A stretch of 64,000 bases of DNA from Ceratothoa steindachneri (lineage: Eukaryota > Arthropoda > Malacostraca > Isopoda > Cymothoidae): NCBI GenBank assembly GCA_963969495.1, contig OZ018324.1, forward strand, positions 50,362,361-50,426,360, read 5' to 3'. Shown here piece by piece: positions 1-12,229 of this stretch. Position 1 is the first letter of the stretch; each line of letters opens with the position of its first letter. The notes beneath the pieces are model-generated. The model saw only the letters and a list, made by a program, of their open reading frames with translations. It was not told where the DNA came from and did not search any database. The translations under genes were made by a program, and so were the position numbers.

Positions 1-242
1 GAGCAGGTAGGGTTCTGTATTCTATTATTGGGGTGTGAATTCTGTCCACTTCAACGATTTATTTAGTGATTAGTTTTATTTGGTTTTCAATTTCTTCTGT
101 TCCTTGGTTGTTTAGGGATCCAGTTTCTAATGTACTTAAGTATTCTTTGTAACCATTCTAGTTTGTTCTGCTGATAGCTTTCCTTCATGGTATTTTAATT
201 TGGATTGTTGAAGTTGAAATGGTTGTTATCATACTTAAATGG

Positions 243-1740
243 TCAGATGTGGTTGCGGGGCTTGGTTCTGTGTCTTCGTTTTTTTTTCAGGCGGCCTGGG
301 GAACGAGTGCGTCCATTACGTTTTTTCTTGAATTCGCCGTTTGAGGGGTTTTGGCATGATTCAGGGGCAATATGTATCATGCCTTGCTTTAAAGCATTGT
401 GAACCTCAGTCTCTTCAGCGTCTGCCTCATATTCCCATTTGTATTTTCCCTTAACTAGTCCGTCCACGATTTCTTTTGTTTTATTTGCTTACATATCGGG
501 TTGGCGTGCGAACCGTAAATTTTTATGTTAAGCTCTTGTGCATTCACTTTTGGTTTTTGCTTCTGTTTTGTGCTTTCAGGGTTCGCCTTCGGGGTTTCCT
601 TTTCAGTGGATTCTTCTTCAGAATCGGTATTCATTTCGGCTCCGTCTTCTTCTGGGTTCGTATTTTTCGGAATCTCTTCTTGGGTCATGTTTATTTTGTA
701 CAGTTCGCTCGAAGGAGGCTTCTCCGGGAACCACATTTTTTTAAGTGCGTTCTTTTCCAGCATGGTGTTCAATTCGTTTGCGTATGAGTCTGGTTTCGCC
801 ATGTTTACGAAATAGGCGTGCATTATGCAGAGAATTAAATCTGGCCTCATGTTTCCCTCTATGTTCACCGTTGTGGTATGTGTGGCTGGTGTTGTGGTGT
901 TTCCACTTGTAGTTGCTGCAGTATAGGAGGTAGTTTTTTTTCCTTCTTTTTCTGTGCTTATTTCAAGTTTTTCTTTTGTATGAGCTGCTTCTTTATTGTG
1001 CAAGACATAGCCAGTGTTCTGTAGGCATTCTTACAGTTTAAGCATTTCTTTACCGTATTCTTGCATTGGTCCCACCTGTGTTCTTGGCTTGCGCATTCGG
1101 GGCATGCATTCACTTTGTAATTGCAGTCTTTGGTCGAATGTTTGTCAAGGACGTAACATGTGAAACATACTTGCGCGGATACAAATATCTCCCTCTCGAT
1201 TTAATCGGGTGAGATTTTAGCATAGAAGGCAAACAATCCCTGTTCCGAGGCTTTTTGACCATTTATGTAGACCTAAATAATACTTTGAAGGCATGACTGT
1301 GCTCTTCTCCATTTTGGGTTTTGAATTTGATTATCTCTTCGATTTTTGCCAAGTCCTGTTTTTTTTTCGAGTTCTTCCTTAATTTGTTTTGGAGTGTGCT
1401 CACCGACCCAAGGGTCGAGTCGTCTGCAAATTACGGATCTTTTCGTTTGTTCGTCCGGGGGGAGGGGAGGGGGGGCGGGGGGTCTGAGGTGTGAGTCCGA
1501 TCTTTTCTAGTTTCTTTGCTGCATTTTCGCCCAGAAGAAGATCTAGGTCCTTTTCTGTGTCGCTAAGCGCCACATAACCGTTGTGTTTTTATTTTAGTCT
1601 AAGGAGTATTACCCCAATATCAGCGTAGATACTCCTTAGTACCAATTCGTGAGATGGTTTCTCCCAGCCGGGAAGGATGCGAAGGGGAACCTTCTTCGTA
1701 CCTTCACGGTCGTCTATTGTGGCTCGTTAGAGCCTCCTTC
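243..1740 (-). pseudogene. LINE ORF1 (gag-like) relic with zinc knuckles
   Basis: Reading the minus strand from about 1740 down to 243 gives pieces of a gag-like ORF1 protein of a non-LTR retrotransposon of the Jockey/I type, which binds the element RNA. Seen: a region with ICRRLDPWVGEHT near 1440-1400, then three knuckle-like motifs between about 1165 and 1005: CFTCYVLDKHSTKDC and CPECASQEHRWDQC fit CX2CX4HX4C, and CLNCKNAYRTLAMSC lacks the histidine. A charged, Thr/Glu/Lys-rich tail follows in a shifted frame (1003-455) and continues in another frame at 467-243 with a basic end. Frameshifts near 1000 and 460 and several stops upstream of the knuckles show it is dead. The partner ORF2 would lie left of the window. 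The superfamily is fairly sure; the clade is not. Confidence 0.7.
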
Positions 1741-1749
1741 TTCTTTGTG

Positions 1750-3806
<2,057 letters not shown>

Positions 3807-3808
<2 letters not shown>

Positions 3809-4600
3809 AGAACGGGTATTTTTTTCAAAAGAACAGATCCCGTTCTATGGCTACTTCCCATATGTGAAGAGAAACGGGGCCTCCCCCAACGATCGCCCAG
3901 TGTTGCCGATGTATGACGCCGAAGAACAATCTGGACATAGAAATTCTTATACAACACCACTGCGTGAATAATCAGGTGCCCGACCCCTTTACAGAAAAGT
4001 TATTTTGAGTAGATATATCATTTACGAATACAAACCTACACTTTTTACCTGCGGCGAAGCGCCAGGTCAAGCAGTCGGGTTTTTTCAAAAGGAGTAAAGT
4101 TCAATCGTACTCATTTAGAGCCATGAAATGACCCGTATGACCATGGGACATCGGGATATTCACCCTGAAGATTTCAAATCTGCCATCGGATTTGGCGCTG
4201 GGTCACTCCATCTATTAAAAAAAAGCCTCATTTAGCCATTCAAAGGTACCTGTGATTTGAAGTGATTTGAACCATGGCAAACCATCGATACAATAACCAT
4301 TTATCATCTTATCACAAAACGCCGCACGTCATTGAGGGAACTTTCCTTCTTGTTTTGACAGAAATATTGTTTGACAATCAATGAAAACTTTTGTCTGCTT
4401 AACTTAATCAAACTTCCAATTTCTGAAAATTTAAAACGATGGGTTTGTTTAGGGACAGTAGGCATATCTATTTTAGATGAAAAAATATTGTTTAGAATTG
4501 CTATAATCATTTTATCAATATATACCGACGGATAGCCATTATAGGTAAAGTACGTTTTTAATTTATTGGTAACCCCGTGGTTACCAATATTTAATATCAC
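3807..4600 (-). pseudogene. Penelope-like element fragment (RT tail and GIY-YIG)
   Basis: Minus-strand frames resemble the C-terminal part of a Penelope-like retroelement. At 4600-4304 an open frame starts with NHGVTNKLKTYFTYNGYP and includes PTVPKQTHRF, a pattern typical of the region after the reverse transcriptase core. Downstream on the same strand (about 3930-3810) frames read [16 protein letters not shown] and [15 protein letters not shown], typical of the GIY-YIG endonuclease that these elements use for nicking DNA. The domain is spread over two frames and stops dead at the (TA)n array. It is 5' truncated and frameshifted. The stretch between the two blocks (about 3960-4300) is not clearly coding. 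It differs in sequence from the Penelope-like copies at 32-35 kb. Confidence 0.55.

Positions 4601-5542
<942 letters not shown>

Positions 5543-5592
<50 letters not shown>
5543..5592. repeat. (TA)n microsatellite, right of MITE
   Basis: Continuation of the array interrupted by the MITE at 5104-5542. Confidence 0.97.
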
Positions 5593-5596
<4 letters not shown>

Positions 5597-5676
5597 GACT
5601 GAAGAGGATATGATAAAGTACATACTGAAACTAGTCTCGTAAATTAAACTTTTGGCTCCTATACAGTAGTTTCACT

Positions 5677-5679
<3 letters not shown>

Positions 5680-5716
<37 letters not shown>
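5680..5716. repeat. (TA)n microsatellite at Tc1 end
   Basis: About 37 bases of TA ending exactly where the Tc1-type terminal sequence AGTGCCCGCAAAAATT begins. Confidence 0.95.
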
Positions 5717-5719
<3 letters not shown>

Positions 5720-7279
5720 CCCGCAAAAATTATATACATTAAGAATTTTTGGATAATAAAACGAGAAAATGCAACTTACATGTATTTTATTTTCACTTTT
5801 AACTTACAACTAGTAGTACTTTGTCAGGTTTCCCTTGCTCTTGATCACCATCTTAAGTCGCTTGGTCATCGAAGTAGCGAGGTTGGAGAAGTAGGAAGCG
5901 TCCATAGTGACCCAAGGCTTCTTCAGCACCTCCTTCAGTTCCTTGCTGCTGGTGGGTCAAGTTTTTTCAAGCTTACTTTTCATGACGTTCCAGGAATTTT
6001 CGATGGGATTTAGATCAGGCAAATTGCCTGGCCACTCCAAAACACTGATATTAATATCTTCAAGGAACTTTTTTTACTGCTTTTGACTTATGGACAGGGG
6101 CCCAATCAAGCATAAAAAAGTCGCACTCGTGAATGTCCACAAACTGGAGCATGTGCTCCCTTAACACCTAGATAAAATTACTTCCTTTCATCGTTGTGTT
6201 CTTAGAAAGGAAGTATAGTCCCCTCTGCTTTTATTTCCACGAAAAGTACCCCATACCATAACACTCTCAGGGTGCTTCACTGTCTTCACTGTGTACCGCG
6301 GGTCATAACGGGAAGCATTACTCGGACGACGGACAAACTCGGAGCAGCCCCTAACCAGACTGAAGGTGCGCTCATCACTAAACACATCACCTTCTGCCAC
6401 TGATCTGCGGTCCAATCCTTGTACCTGTTGCAGAACCCTAACCGTTTCTTCTCCATAGCTTTAGTTAGCATCGGCTTCTTTGCGGCACGACGAGTAGGCA
6501 TTTTTAGGTCCTTCTGCAGGCTGTGCTGAATGGTCCGTACTGAGATGTCTTTCAGGAGTTCAGGATGCTTTTCCTTGATGGCTACGGCAGTTATGGCAGG
6601 ATCTGATATCACTTCTCTCTAGAGCAGGCCTGGGCAACCATTGGCACGCGTGCCGAACGTGGCACGTCAAAGACTTCTTACCGGCACGCGAAGCCAGATC
6701 CTCACTAAAAACCCTCTAATGTTTCACCAACTTCTTTTATATAGTAACCACATACCATCAGTGATGCAGCCGCAGAAGTCTCACTGATAGTAAATAAATG
6801 AAAGGTCTACAAATTTTCATTCTTTAGTTTAAATTTTCAGATTCATAAGGGATTAAGAATCAATAAAAGAATATATTTAATTATATAATATTTTAATGTG
6901 TTTTAGTTAAGTAAAACGATTAAGAGATTCCGCATTCTAATGTATTGGCACGTGAACAATTTTTGCATCAAAGATTTGCCAGATTTTGGCACACTCACTT
7001 AAAAAGGTTGCCCACCCATGCTCTAGTGGATATTGTCATTACGAAGAGAAATCTTTTTATGGGCCCCAGGCTCGGCTTCCTGGGTGGTAAGGTATAGGTT
7101 GGTACTGATACAGCAGCCTTCTTGACGTTGTAAATTGCCATTCTCGTGACTTTCAGTTCTGCAGCTGGGCGTATCACAGACAAGCCTTGTTCTAATAGGG
7201 CGATGACACGGGTCTTCTCTTCCATTGATAGTTTAGTTTGACCAGTTTGACCACTTTTAGCAATAATATAGGGCGGCAA
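5716..7279 (-). pseudogene. Tc1-like transposase pseudogene, split by a hAT element
   Basis: Tc1 transposases cut and paste DNA at TA dinucleotides. Reading the minus strand: N-terminal helix-turn-helix KLSMEEKTRVIALLEQGLS (7230-7170) and its continuation to about 7030; a gap caused by an insertion (6625-7020); then a second helix-turn-helix block including TRRAAKKPMLTKAMEKKRLG (about 6500-6440), FSDERTF with the first catalytic Asp, VKTVKHPESVMVWGTF, FMLDWAPVHKSK with the second Asp (about 6100), and WPGNLPDLNPIENSW with the Glu. Spacing of about 34 residues between the last two fits DD34E. At least three frameshifts or stops break it. The left end has a terminal-repeat-like start after TA; I could not locate the matching right end, so the element may be truncated near 7279. 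Confidence 0.85.
6625..7020. mobile_element. Non-autonomous hAT element with 8-bp TSD
   Basis: Begins CAGGCCTGGGCAACC and ends GGTTGCCCACCCATG, imperfect inverted repeats of the hAT type. The flanking octamers are CTCTAGAG (6617-6624) and CTCTAGTG (7021-7028), matching at 7 of 8 positions, which is the expected hAT target duplication. The left subterminal part contains TTGGCACGCGTGCC. The 396-bp insert has no transposase frame and interrupts the Tc1 transposase, so it is younger than that Tc1 copy. Confidence 0.88.
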
Positions 7280-7524
7280 ATTTGGTTATTGAGTGCAAAA
7301 GGTGTCATTGAGGAACAACGTAAATTGAACCATTCTTCACCGAGCACAGGCGAACCACTGAAGCGTGTTATCTGGGAAAAATATGCAGTTAGTCAAAGTC
7401 TAGTAAGCTGCATTATCACTAGCTCCGCCAACTTTTTCTATAGCAAAAACTCAAGTGAAATCTATGAATCAAATCTCGTATATAGATTTTTGTTGCGGTG
7501 AAAATGTATAGACTTTTTTTAGGG

Positions 7525-7526
<2 letters not shown>
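7280..7526. other. No clear gene
   Basis: A short open frame on the plus strand (to 7501) has no recognisable domain. May be flanking DNA of the Tc1 copy. Confidence 0.3.
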
Positions 7527-7601
<75 letters not shown>

Positions 7602-7619
7602 GTGCGTGTGTGTGTGTGT
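7527..7619. repeat. (TA)n followed by (GT)n microsatellite
   Basis: TA to 7599, then about 18 bases of GT (7602-7619). Confidence 0.97.
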
Positions 7620-7983
7620 TGTTTAGCGATAAAAGTAGTTGATGGATTGATTGTGGCGGGGGTCACCAGTTCCGAGTTGGAACAAATATTCTTTCTCTGC
7701 TTCATGATTCGAGTTTGTTCTTGAGAGTGTCCAACAAATAAGTTCGTATTTGGATTTGGCAAACAACTTTATGAAAAATAACTATTTTGAACTTGACTTA
7801 AATGTGAATCCTATCCCCCAAGGTGGATATAATACAACGACTAAGACGAAGTGATTTGACCGACCGTGTGATAATGTGTATCTGTGTGAATAAAGTGTGT
7901 TTGATTTATTCGTGCAGAGAAGGTAGGCGTGACCAATGGAGTATACTGGGGAGGGAAGCTTTTGTTTGTAGTCAATGTTTGTT

Positions 7984-7985
<2 letters not shown>
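7620..7985. other. No gene seen
   Basis: No recognised coding region or element ends between the two (TA)n arrays. Confidence 0.4.

Positions 7986-8068
<83 letters not shown>
7986..8068. repeat. (TA)n microsatellite, left of mariner
   Basis: Pure TA ending at the mariner terminal repeat. Confidence 0.97.
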
Positions 8069-8072
<4 letters not shown>

Positions 8073-8910
8073 GGGCCGTCAATAAGTTTTGCGAATCGGT
8101 AGGGCAAAACAGATGAAAGGGGATGGCTGTTTGTGGGGTTGTTAGGACAAGTTATGACAAGTCAGGACCTGCAGCCGCACGCTCCTGCCTCGTCTATTTA
8201 AGAAGCAGTAGCTGATCGCAGATCGTCAGTCACAAATTTTTCAACAATGGAGAAGGTTGAGCACCACGCAGTGATCAAATTCTTGACAAAGGACAAAGGA
8301 AGGTAATAATGCAAAAGAGGTCCATGAACGCATGGTTGCAGTGCACATCGACACCTTCCCTTCCTATGCAACCATTGCTCGCTGGAATAGGGATTTCCGC
8401 CATGGTTGTGAGTCCCTTGAAGATAACCCCCGTCCAGGACGCCCGTCAGACGTGACCAACGAGGACAATGTGGCCCGTGTGGAGAGGATGATCCTCGAAA
8501 ATCGACGGGTTGAAGAAATCGAGTGAGAACTGGGAATATCATAACGTCGTCAAAGTCCAGAAGGCCAGAGTTGCACAAGCTGTCCTGCGCGAGTGCGGTT
8601 TCGAGGAGCTCAACCTCCCCCGCCCCTCCTACACTCCAGATCTGGCCCCTAGCGACTACTTTTTATTCCGCCAGCTCAAGGCTGCACTGCATGGACGCCG
8701 GTTTGGGGACGATGAAGATGTCCAGCTCACCGTCCAGGAGTGGATTGAACAGCAGTCGCGGGATTTCTGGTTGTCGGGAATTCGAAGCCTCAGGGACAAG
8801 TGGCGCAAGTGCATTGAAGTCGAGGGTAGTTATATTGAAAAATAATAAAACACTTTTCCTCATATCTCGTTTCCTTATATCCGAATTGCAAAACTTATTG
8901 ACCGCCCCTC

Positions 8911-8911
<1 letters not shown>
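8069..8911 (+). mobile_element. Internally deleted mariner (copy A)
   Basis: About 843 bp with inverted ends GAAGGGCCGTCAATAAG (8070) and CTTATTGACCGCCCCTCG (ending 8911), flanked by TA on both sides as expected. Inside, an ATG at 8247 opens a mariner transposase relic: N-terminal MEKVEHHAVIKFLTK, then WNRDFRHGCESLEDNPRPGR, DVTNEDNVARVERMI, and after a deletion the C-terminal ARVAQAVLRECGFEELN, YTPDLAPSDYFLFRQL with the third catalytic Asp, and DKWRKCIEVEGSYIEK. The middle of the protein with the first two catalytic Asp residues is gone, so it could only move in trans. There is a frameshift near 8300 and a stop near 8524. Same family as 38247-39169 and 48041-48974, with a larger deletion. Confidence 0.9.

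Positions 8912-9002
<91 letters not shown>
8912..9002. repeat. (TA)n between mariner and its duplicated fragment
   Basis: About 90 bases of TA starting directly at the mariner 3' end. Confidence 0.97.
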
Positions 9003-9004
<2 letters not shown>

Positions 9005-9135
9005 CGTCGTCAAAGTCCAGAAGGCCAGAGTTGCACAAGCTGTCCTGCGCGAGTGCGGTTTCGAGGAGCTCAACCCCCCCCCGCCCCTCCTACACTCCAG
9101 ATCTGGCCCCTAGCGACTACTTTTTATTCCGCCAG
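9003..9135 (+). mobile_element. Duplicated 133-bp mariner fragment
   Basis: Nearly identical to 8543-8674 in mariner copy A (one extra C in a C run). It begins at AACGTCGTC, the point where copy A's internal deletion rejoins, and stops in the codons for the FLFRQ motif without a terminal repeat. It codes for ARVAQAVLRECGFEELN in the same orientation. It is a secondary duplication, not an independent insertion. Confidence 0.9.
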
Positions 9136-9295
9136 ATAGAGAGAGAGATGAAACAAATATTTCACGTCTTTCAGGAACTATTCCCATAAGTTTTATATTA
9201 CGAAATGTACATACATGCCATTTATGTATATTTTTGTAGGTAATAACGCCATTCATAATACCTTATTGTGGGATTTATTGAAAAAAAAATCTTGA
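9136..9295. other. Possible LINE 5' flank
   Basis: A short GA run, then AT-rich sequence up to the LINE frame. No promoter could be assigned. Confidence 0.3.
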
Positions 9296-12094
9296 GTGAT
9301 TATACGGAAGAGCGTAGGGAGTCCTACACTAGGGGACTCCCTCAAAGTTCTTTTGTTCAATGCGAGGTCAATCAGGAATAAGTTTCTTGAGCTCCGTGGC
9401 CTCGTAGTAACAGAGGAACCTGAGATGCTGGCCATAACGGAGTCGTGGATAAAAACCTCAAGCCGAGATTTTGAAGGTGAATTCACGATTCCCGGTTACC
9501 AGCTCTTCCAGAAAGATAGGCCAGACAGAGAGGGTGGCGGTGTGATGTTGTATGTCAAGGATACTCTCAACTCGACGGATTGCAACATCATTTTCGACCA
9601 TGAACTACTAGGTGTTGACCTAGAGATAGGTCCTGCCAAATACAGGACCCTGGTGCTTTATAGACCTCCTGCCCAACTCGTTGAAAAGGACAGAGATCTG
9701 TACCAGCTACTAGGAGAACTTGTCGAAGACAGAGTGTGTATCGTCATGGTTAATTTCAACACACAAGTTGACTGGGAAACCAGAGAACCCTGTGGCGAGA
9801 ACGCACTACTCCTGGAGTTCACGAACAACGAGTTCCTCACTCAGTGGGTGAGAGAGCCAACGAGAGGAGACAATATCCTTGAATTGGTTTTCACCTCTGA
9901 GGATGACATCGTTGAGGACCTCTCTGTTGGCGAAGAGCTCGGTGGCAGTGACCACCGACTAATTAGATTTGTAGTCAAAGTCCCCAAGGCAGAGCCTGCA
10001 ACTAGTAAATCAAGGAAACTCGATTTGAGAAGAGCAGACTTTGCAGGTCTACGCGCGGGACTGACTGACGCGAGGCTAGAAGAGTGCGATGCTGTTGAAG
10101 ACTCTTGGAACAGTTTCAAAACCACATTCATGAGTCTTCAATCGCGTTTTATCCCTCTGAAATGCCTTCGTCGGTCCTCTGTTCAACGAAAGTGGTTTAA
10201 TCGAGAAATCGGCCAACTGCTTAGGGAGAAGAGAAATGTGTACCGGCAATCGAAGATCTCGGGTGACTTTGACGAATACCGGAGGCTAGCCAGGAGAGTG
10301 AAGTCCAGTATAAGGGCGGCTAAGCGGTCTGAGGAACTCCGAGTGGCGAGACTCTGTAAAGAGAATCCCAAGGAGTTTTTTGGATATATGAACAGCCGTA
10401 AACCAATCCGTCGAACGATTGGCCCTTTGAGGAATGAGGAGGGGACATTAAAGCATTCAGCTGCAGAAAATGCTAACCTCCTCAACGACTACTTCTCCTC
10501 AGTGTTTACTGAAGAATGTGGTCCCATTTCCCAGCCGACGGATTCCTACTCGGGGGAAAAGCTGGAGGCAATGGACTTCACCGAAGGAGAAATAAAGAAA
10601 AAGATCGCTGACCTAAAGACGAATAAGTCCCCTGGACCGGACGGGTTTCTACCTAAAGTGTTGAAGGAAGTGTGCGATGAAGTATCACGACATCTGTGCG
10701 CTATCTTTAACATGTCAATCCGGACCAAATGCGTTCCTAGAGACTGGCGTGAGGCGGAGGTGACTCCTATCTTCAAGAAAGGAGACCGTAACCAACCGTC
10801 GAACTACCGACCTATCAGTCTGACTTCGATAGTCGGTAAACTCATGGAAAGCATCATGGTGGACAAAGTGACGTCGTATTTAGAGTCAAACCTGCTACTG
10901 AAGAGTTCCCAGTACGGCTTCCGAAGGCAACGGTCATGCCTGACGAACCTTGTGGAATTCTTCCACTTTGTTTTCAGTGAGCACGATCGGGACAAGGCGG
11001 TGGATGTGGTCTACCTAGACTTTCAGAAAGCCTTTGATAAGGTACCACACCGCCGCCTTCTCCGGAAAGTGCGAGCGCTAGGCATAGACGGAAAGGTAGC
11101 CGGCTGGATCGAGAACTGGCTAAGTGGCAGACGGCAACGGGTGGTGGTGAATGGACAGTCTTCTGAGTGGGTGCCCGTTACTAGCGGGGTGCCTCAAGGT
11201 TCTGTCCTGGGACCACTACTATTCATGATCTACGTCAACGACATGGACGGTGACATGGTTGCCAAGATTTCCAAATTTGCTGACGATACCAAGCTTGGTA
11301 TGAACGTTGCAAAGGATGTAAATACTGCCCACCTGCAGGAAGATCTTGGGAAGATTGGGGATTGGTCGGACACGTGGCAGATGCCTTTTAACGTGGGCAA
11401 ATGCAAAGTGATGCATATCGGCCACAGAAACCCCCAATCTCAGTATATCCTTAAGGGCACTGCTCTTAAATCGAGTGACACTGAGAAGGACTTGGGTGTA
11501 ACAATCACTAGTGACCTCAAGTTCTCGAAACAGTGCATTGAGGCGGAGAAAAAGGCCCAAAGGATGCTAGGCTATATTAAGCGCCAGTTTGGTTATCGGA
11601 ACCAGGATATTGTACTGTGCCTGTACAACTCACTTGTCCGACCGCACCTAGAGTATGCCGTACAATTTTGGAGTCCTTCATTGCGAAAGGACATCGCGAG
11701 ATTGGAACGCGTACAAGCCAGGGCAACCAAGCTGATTCGCTCTATCCGACATAAAAGTTATGAGGATAGACTAAGGGAATTAGATCTGTTCTCGCTGGAA
11801 ACCCGTAGACAGCGTGGTCAGCTCATTGAAGTTTTCAAAATACTTCGAGGGTTCGACAATGTTGACTACCGGGATATGTTCACACTGAGTGAGAACAGAA
11901 CGCGCAATCACGGCTTCAAACTTGAACTGAAGCGTTACAACCGCAATCTGTGTGGAAATTTTTTCACTTACAGTATCTGCGGTATGTGGAACGCACTTCC
12001 AGTGGAAGTTGTCAACAGTGAATCTGTTGACCAGTTCAAGTCAAGACTAGACAAAGTCTTGAAAAGTGGCCGTTTAGGGACGCAAAACAATTGA
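9296..12094 (+). CDS. CR1/L2-like LINE ORF2: APE endonuclease and reverse transcriptase
   Basis: An uninterrupted frame of 932 codons, the best-preserved gene here. It would nick target DNA and copy its own RNA into the genome. The N-terminal endonuclease shows LLFNARSIRNK, MLAITESW, GGGVMLYVKD, LYRPP and GGSDHRLIRF. The expected GDFN motif reads VMVNFN (about residue 151), so the catalytic Asp appears replaced by Asn. The reverse transcriptase shows NKSPGPDGF, NYRPISLTS, YLDFQKAFDKVPH, SGVPQGSVLGPLLF and KFADDTKLG, with all catalytic Asp present. The C-terminal part ends in the usual ARATKLIRSI...YEDRLREL block and a WNALPVEVVNS block. The frame opens at a GTG; the first ATG is at 9425, inside the endonuclease, so the true start may be upstream or lost. 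Intact RT with a damaged nuclease suggests a recent copy that may be immobile by itself. Confidence 0.9.
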   Translation: MIIRKSVGSPTLGDSLKVLLFNARSIRNKFLELRGLVVTEEPEMLAITESWIKTSSRDFEGEFTIPGYQLFQKDRPDREGGGVMLYVKDTLNSTDCNIIFDHELLGVDLEIGPAKYRTLVLYRPPAQLVEKDRDLYQLLGELVEDRVCIVMVNFNTQVDWETREPCGENALLLEFTNNEFLTQWVREPTRGDNILELVFTSEDDIVEDLSVGEELGGSDHRLIRFVVKVPKAEPATSKSRKLDLRRADFAGLRAGLTDARLEECDAVEDSWNSFKTTFMSLQSRFIPLKCLRRSSVQRKWFNREIGQLLREKRNVYRQSKISGDFDEYRRLARRVKSSIRAAKRSEELRVARLCKENPKEFFGYMNSRKPIRRTIGPLRNEEGTLKHSAAENANLLNDYFSSVFTEECGPISQPTDSYSGEKLEAMDFTEGEIKKKIADLKTNKSPGPDGFLPKVLKEVCDEVSRHLCAIFNMSIRTKCVPRDWREAEVTPIFKKGDRNQPSNYRPISLTSIVGKLMESIMVDKVTSYLESNLLLKSSQYGFRRQRSCLTNLVEFFHFVFSEHDRDKAVDVVYLDFQKAFDKVPHRRLLRKVRALGIDGKVAGWIENWLSGRRQRVVVNGQSSEWVPVTSGVPQGSVLGPLLFMIYVNDMDGDMVAKISKFADDTKLGMNVAKDVNTAHLQEDLGKIGDWSDTWQMPFNVGKCKVMHIGHRNPQSQYILKGTALKSSDTEKDLGVTITSDLKFSKQCIEAEKKAQRMLGYIKRQFGYRNQDIVLCLYNSLVRPHLEYAVQFWSPSLRKDIARLERVQARATKLIRSIRHKSYEDRLRELDLFSLETRRQRGQLIEVFKILRGFDNVDYRDMFTLSENRTRNHGFKLELKRYNRNLCGNFFTYSICGMWNALPVEVVNSESVDQFKSRLDKVLKSGRLGTQNN

Positions 12095-12215
12095 GCAGCC
12101 TTGTGCCCGCTCAATTGCTAGTCCAAAGGTACCCTCTTTGAATGGACCGTAAGGTCTCCTAGGGTACCTTCTTTCCTTGTTGTTACTCCTTGTTGTTACA
12201 TTCCTCATCCTGCAT
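9296..12215 (+). mobile_element. CR1/L2-like LINE, copy 1
   Basis: ORF2 plus a short 3' untranslated region (12095-12215) that contains GGTACCYTCTTT-type repeated words and ends in a tandem of CCTTGTTGTTACT, a short-repeat 3' end typical of CR1-type LINEs rather than poly(A). The copy at 18905-20765 ends in the same way (CCTTGTTACTCCTTGTTAC). The 5' boundary is undefined. Confidence 0.85.
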
Positions 12216-12229
12216 TTTGGGCAAAAATG

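Noticed and set aside
476..815. Plus-strand ORFs opposite the ORF1 relic
   Set aside because: Shadows of the minus-strand gag-like frame, which has the zinc-knuckle evidence.
9253..11560. Minus-strand ORFs of 60-113 codons opposite the LINE
   Set aside because: Shadows of the 932-codon plus frame; no domain of their own.
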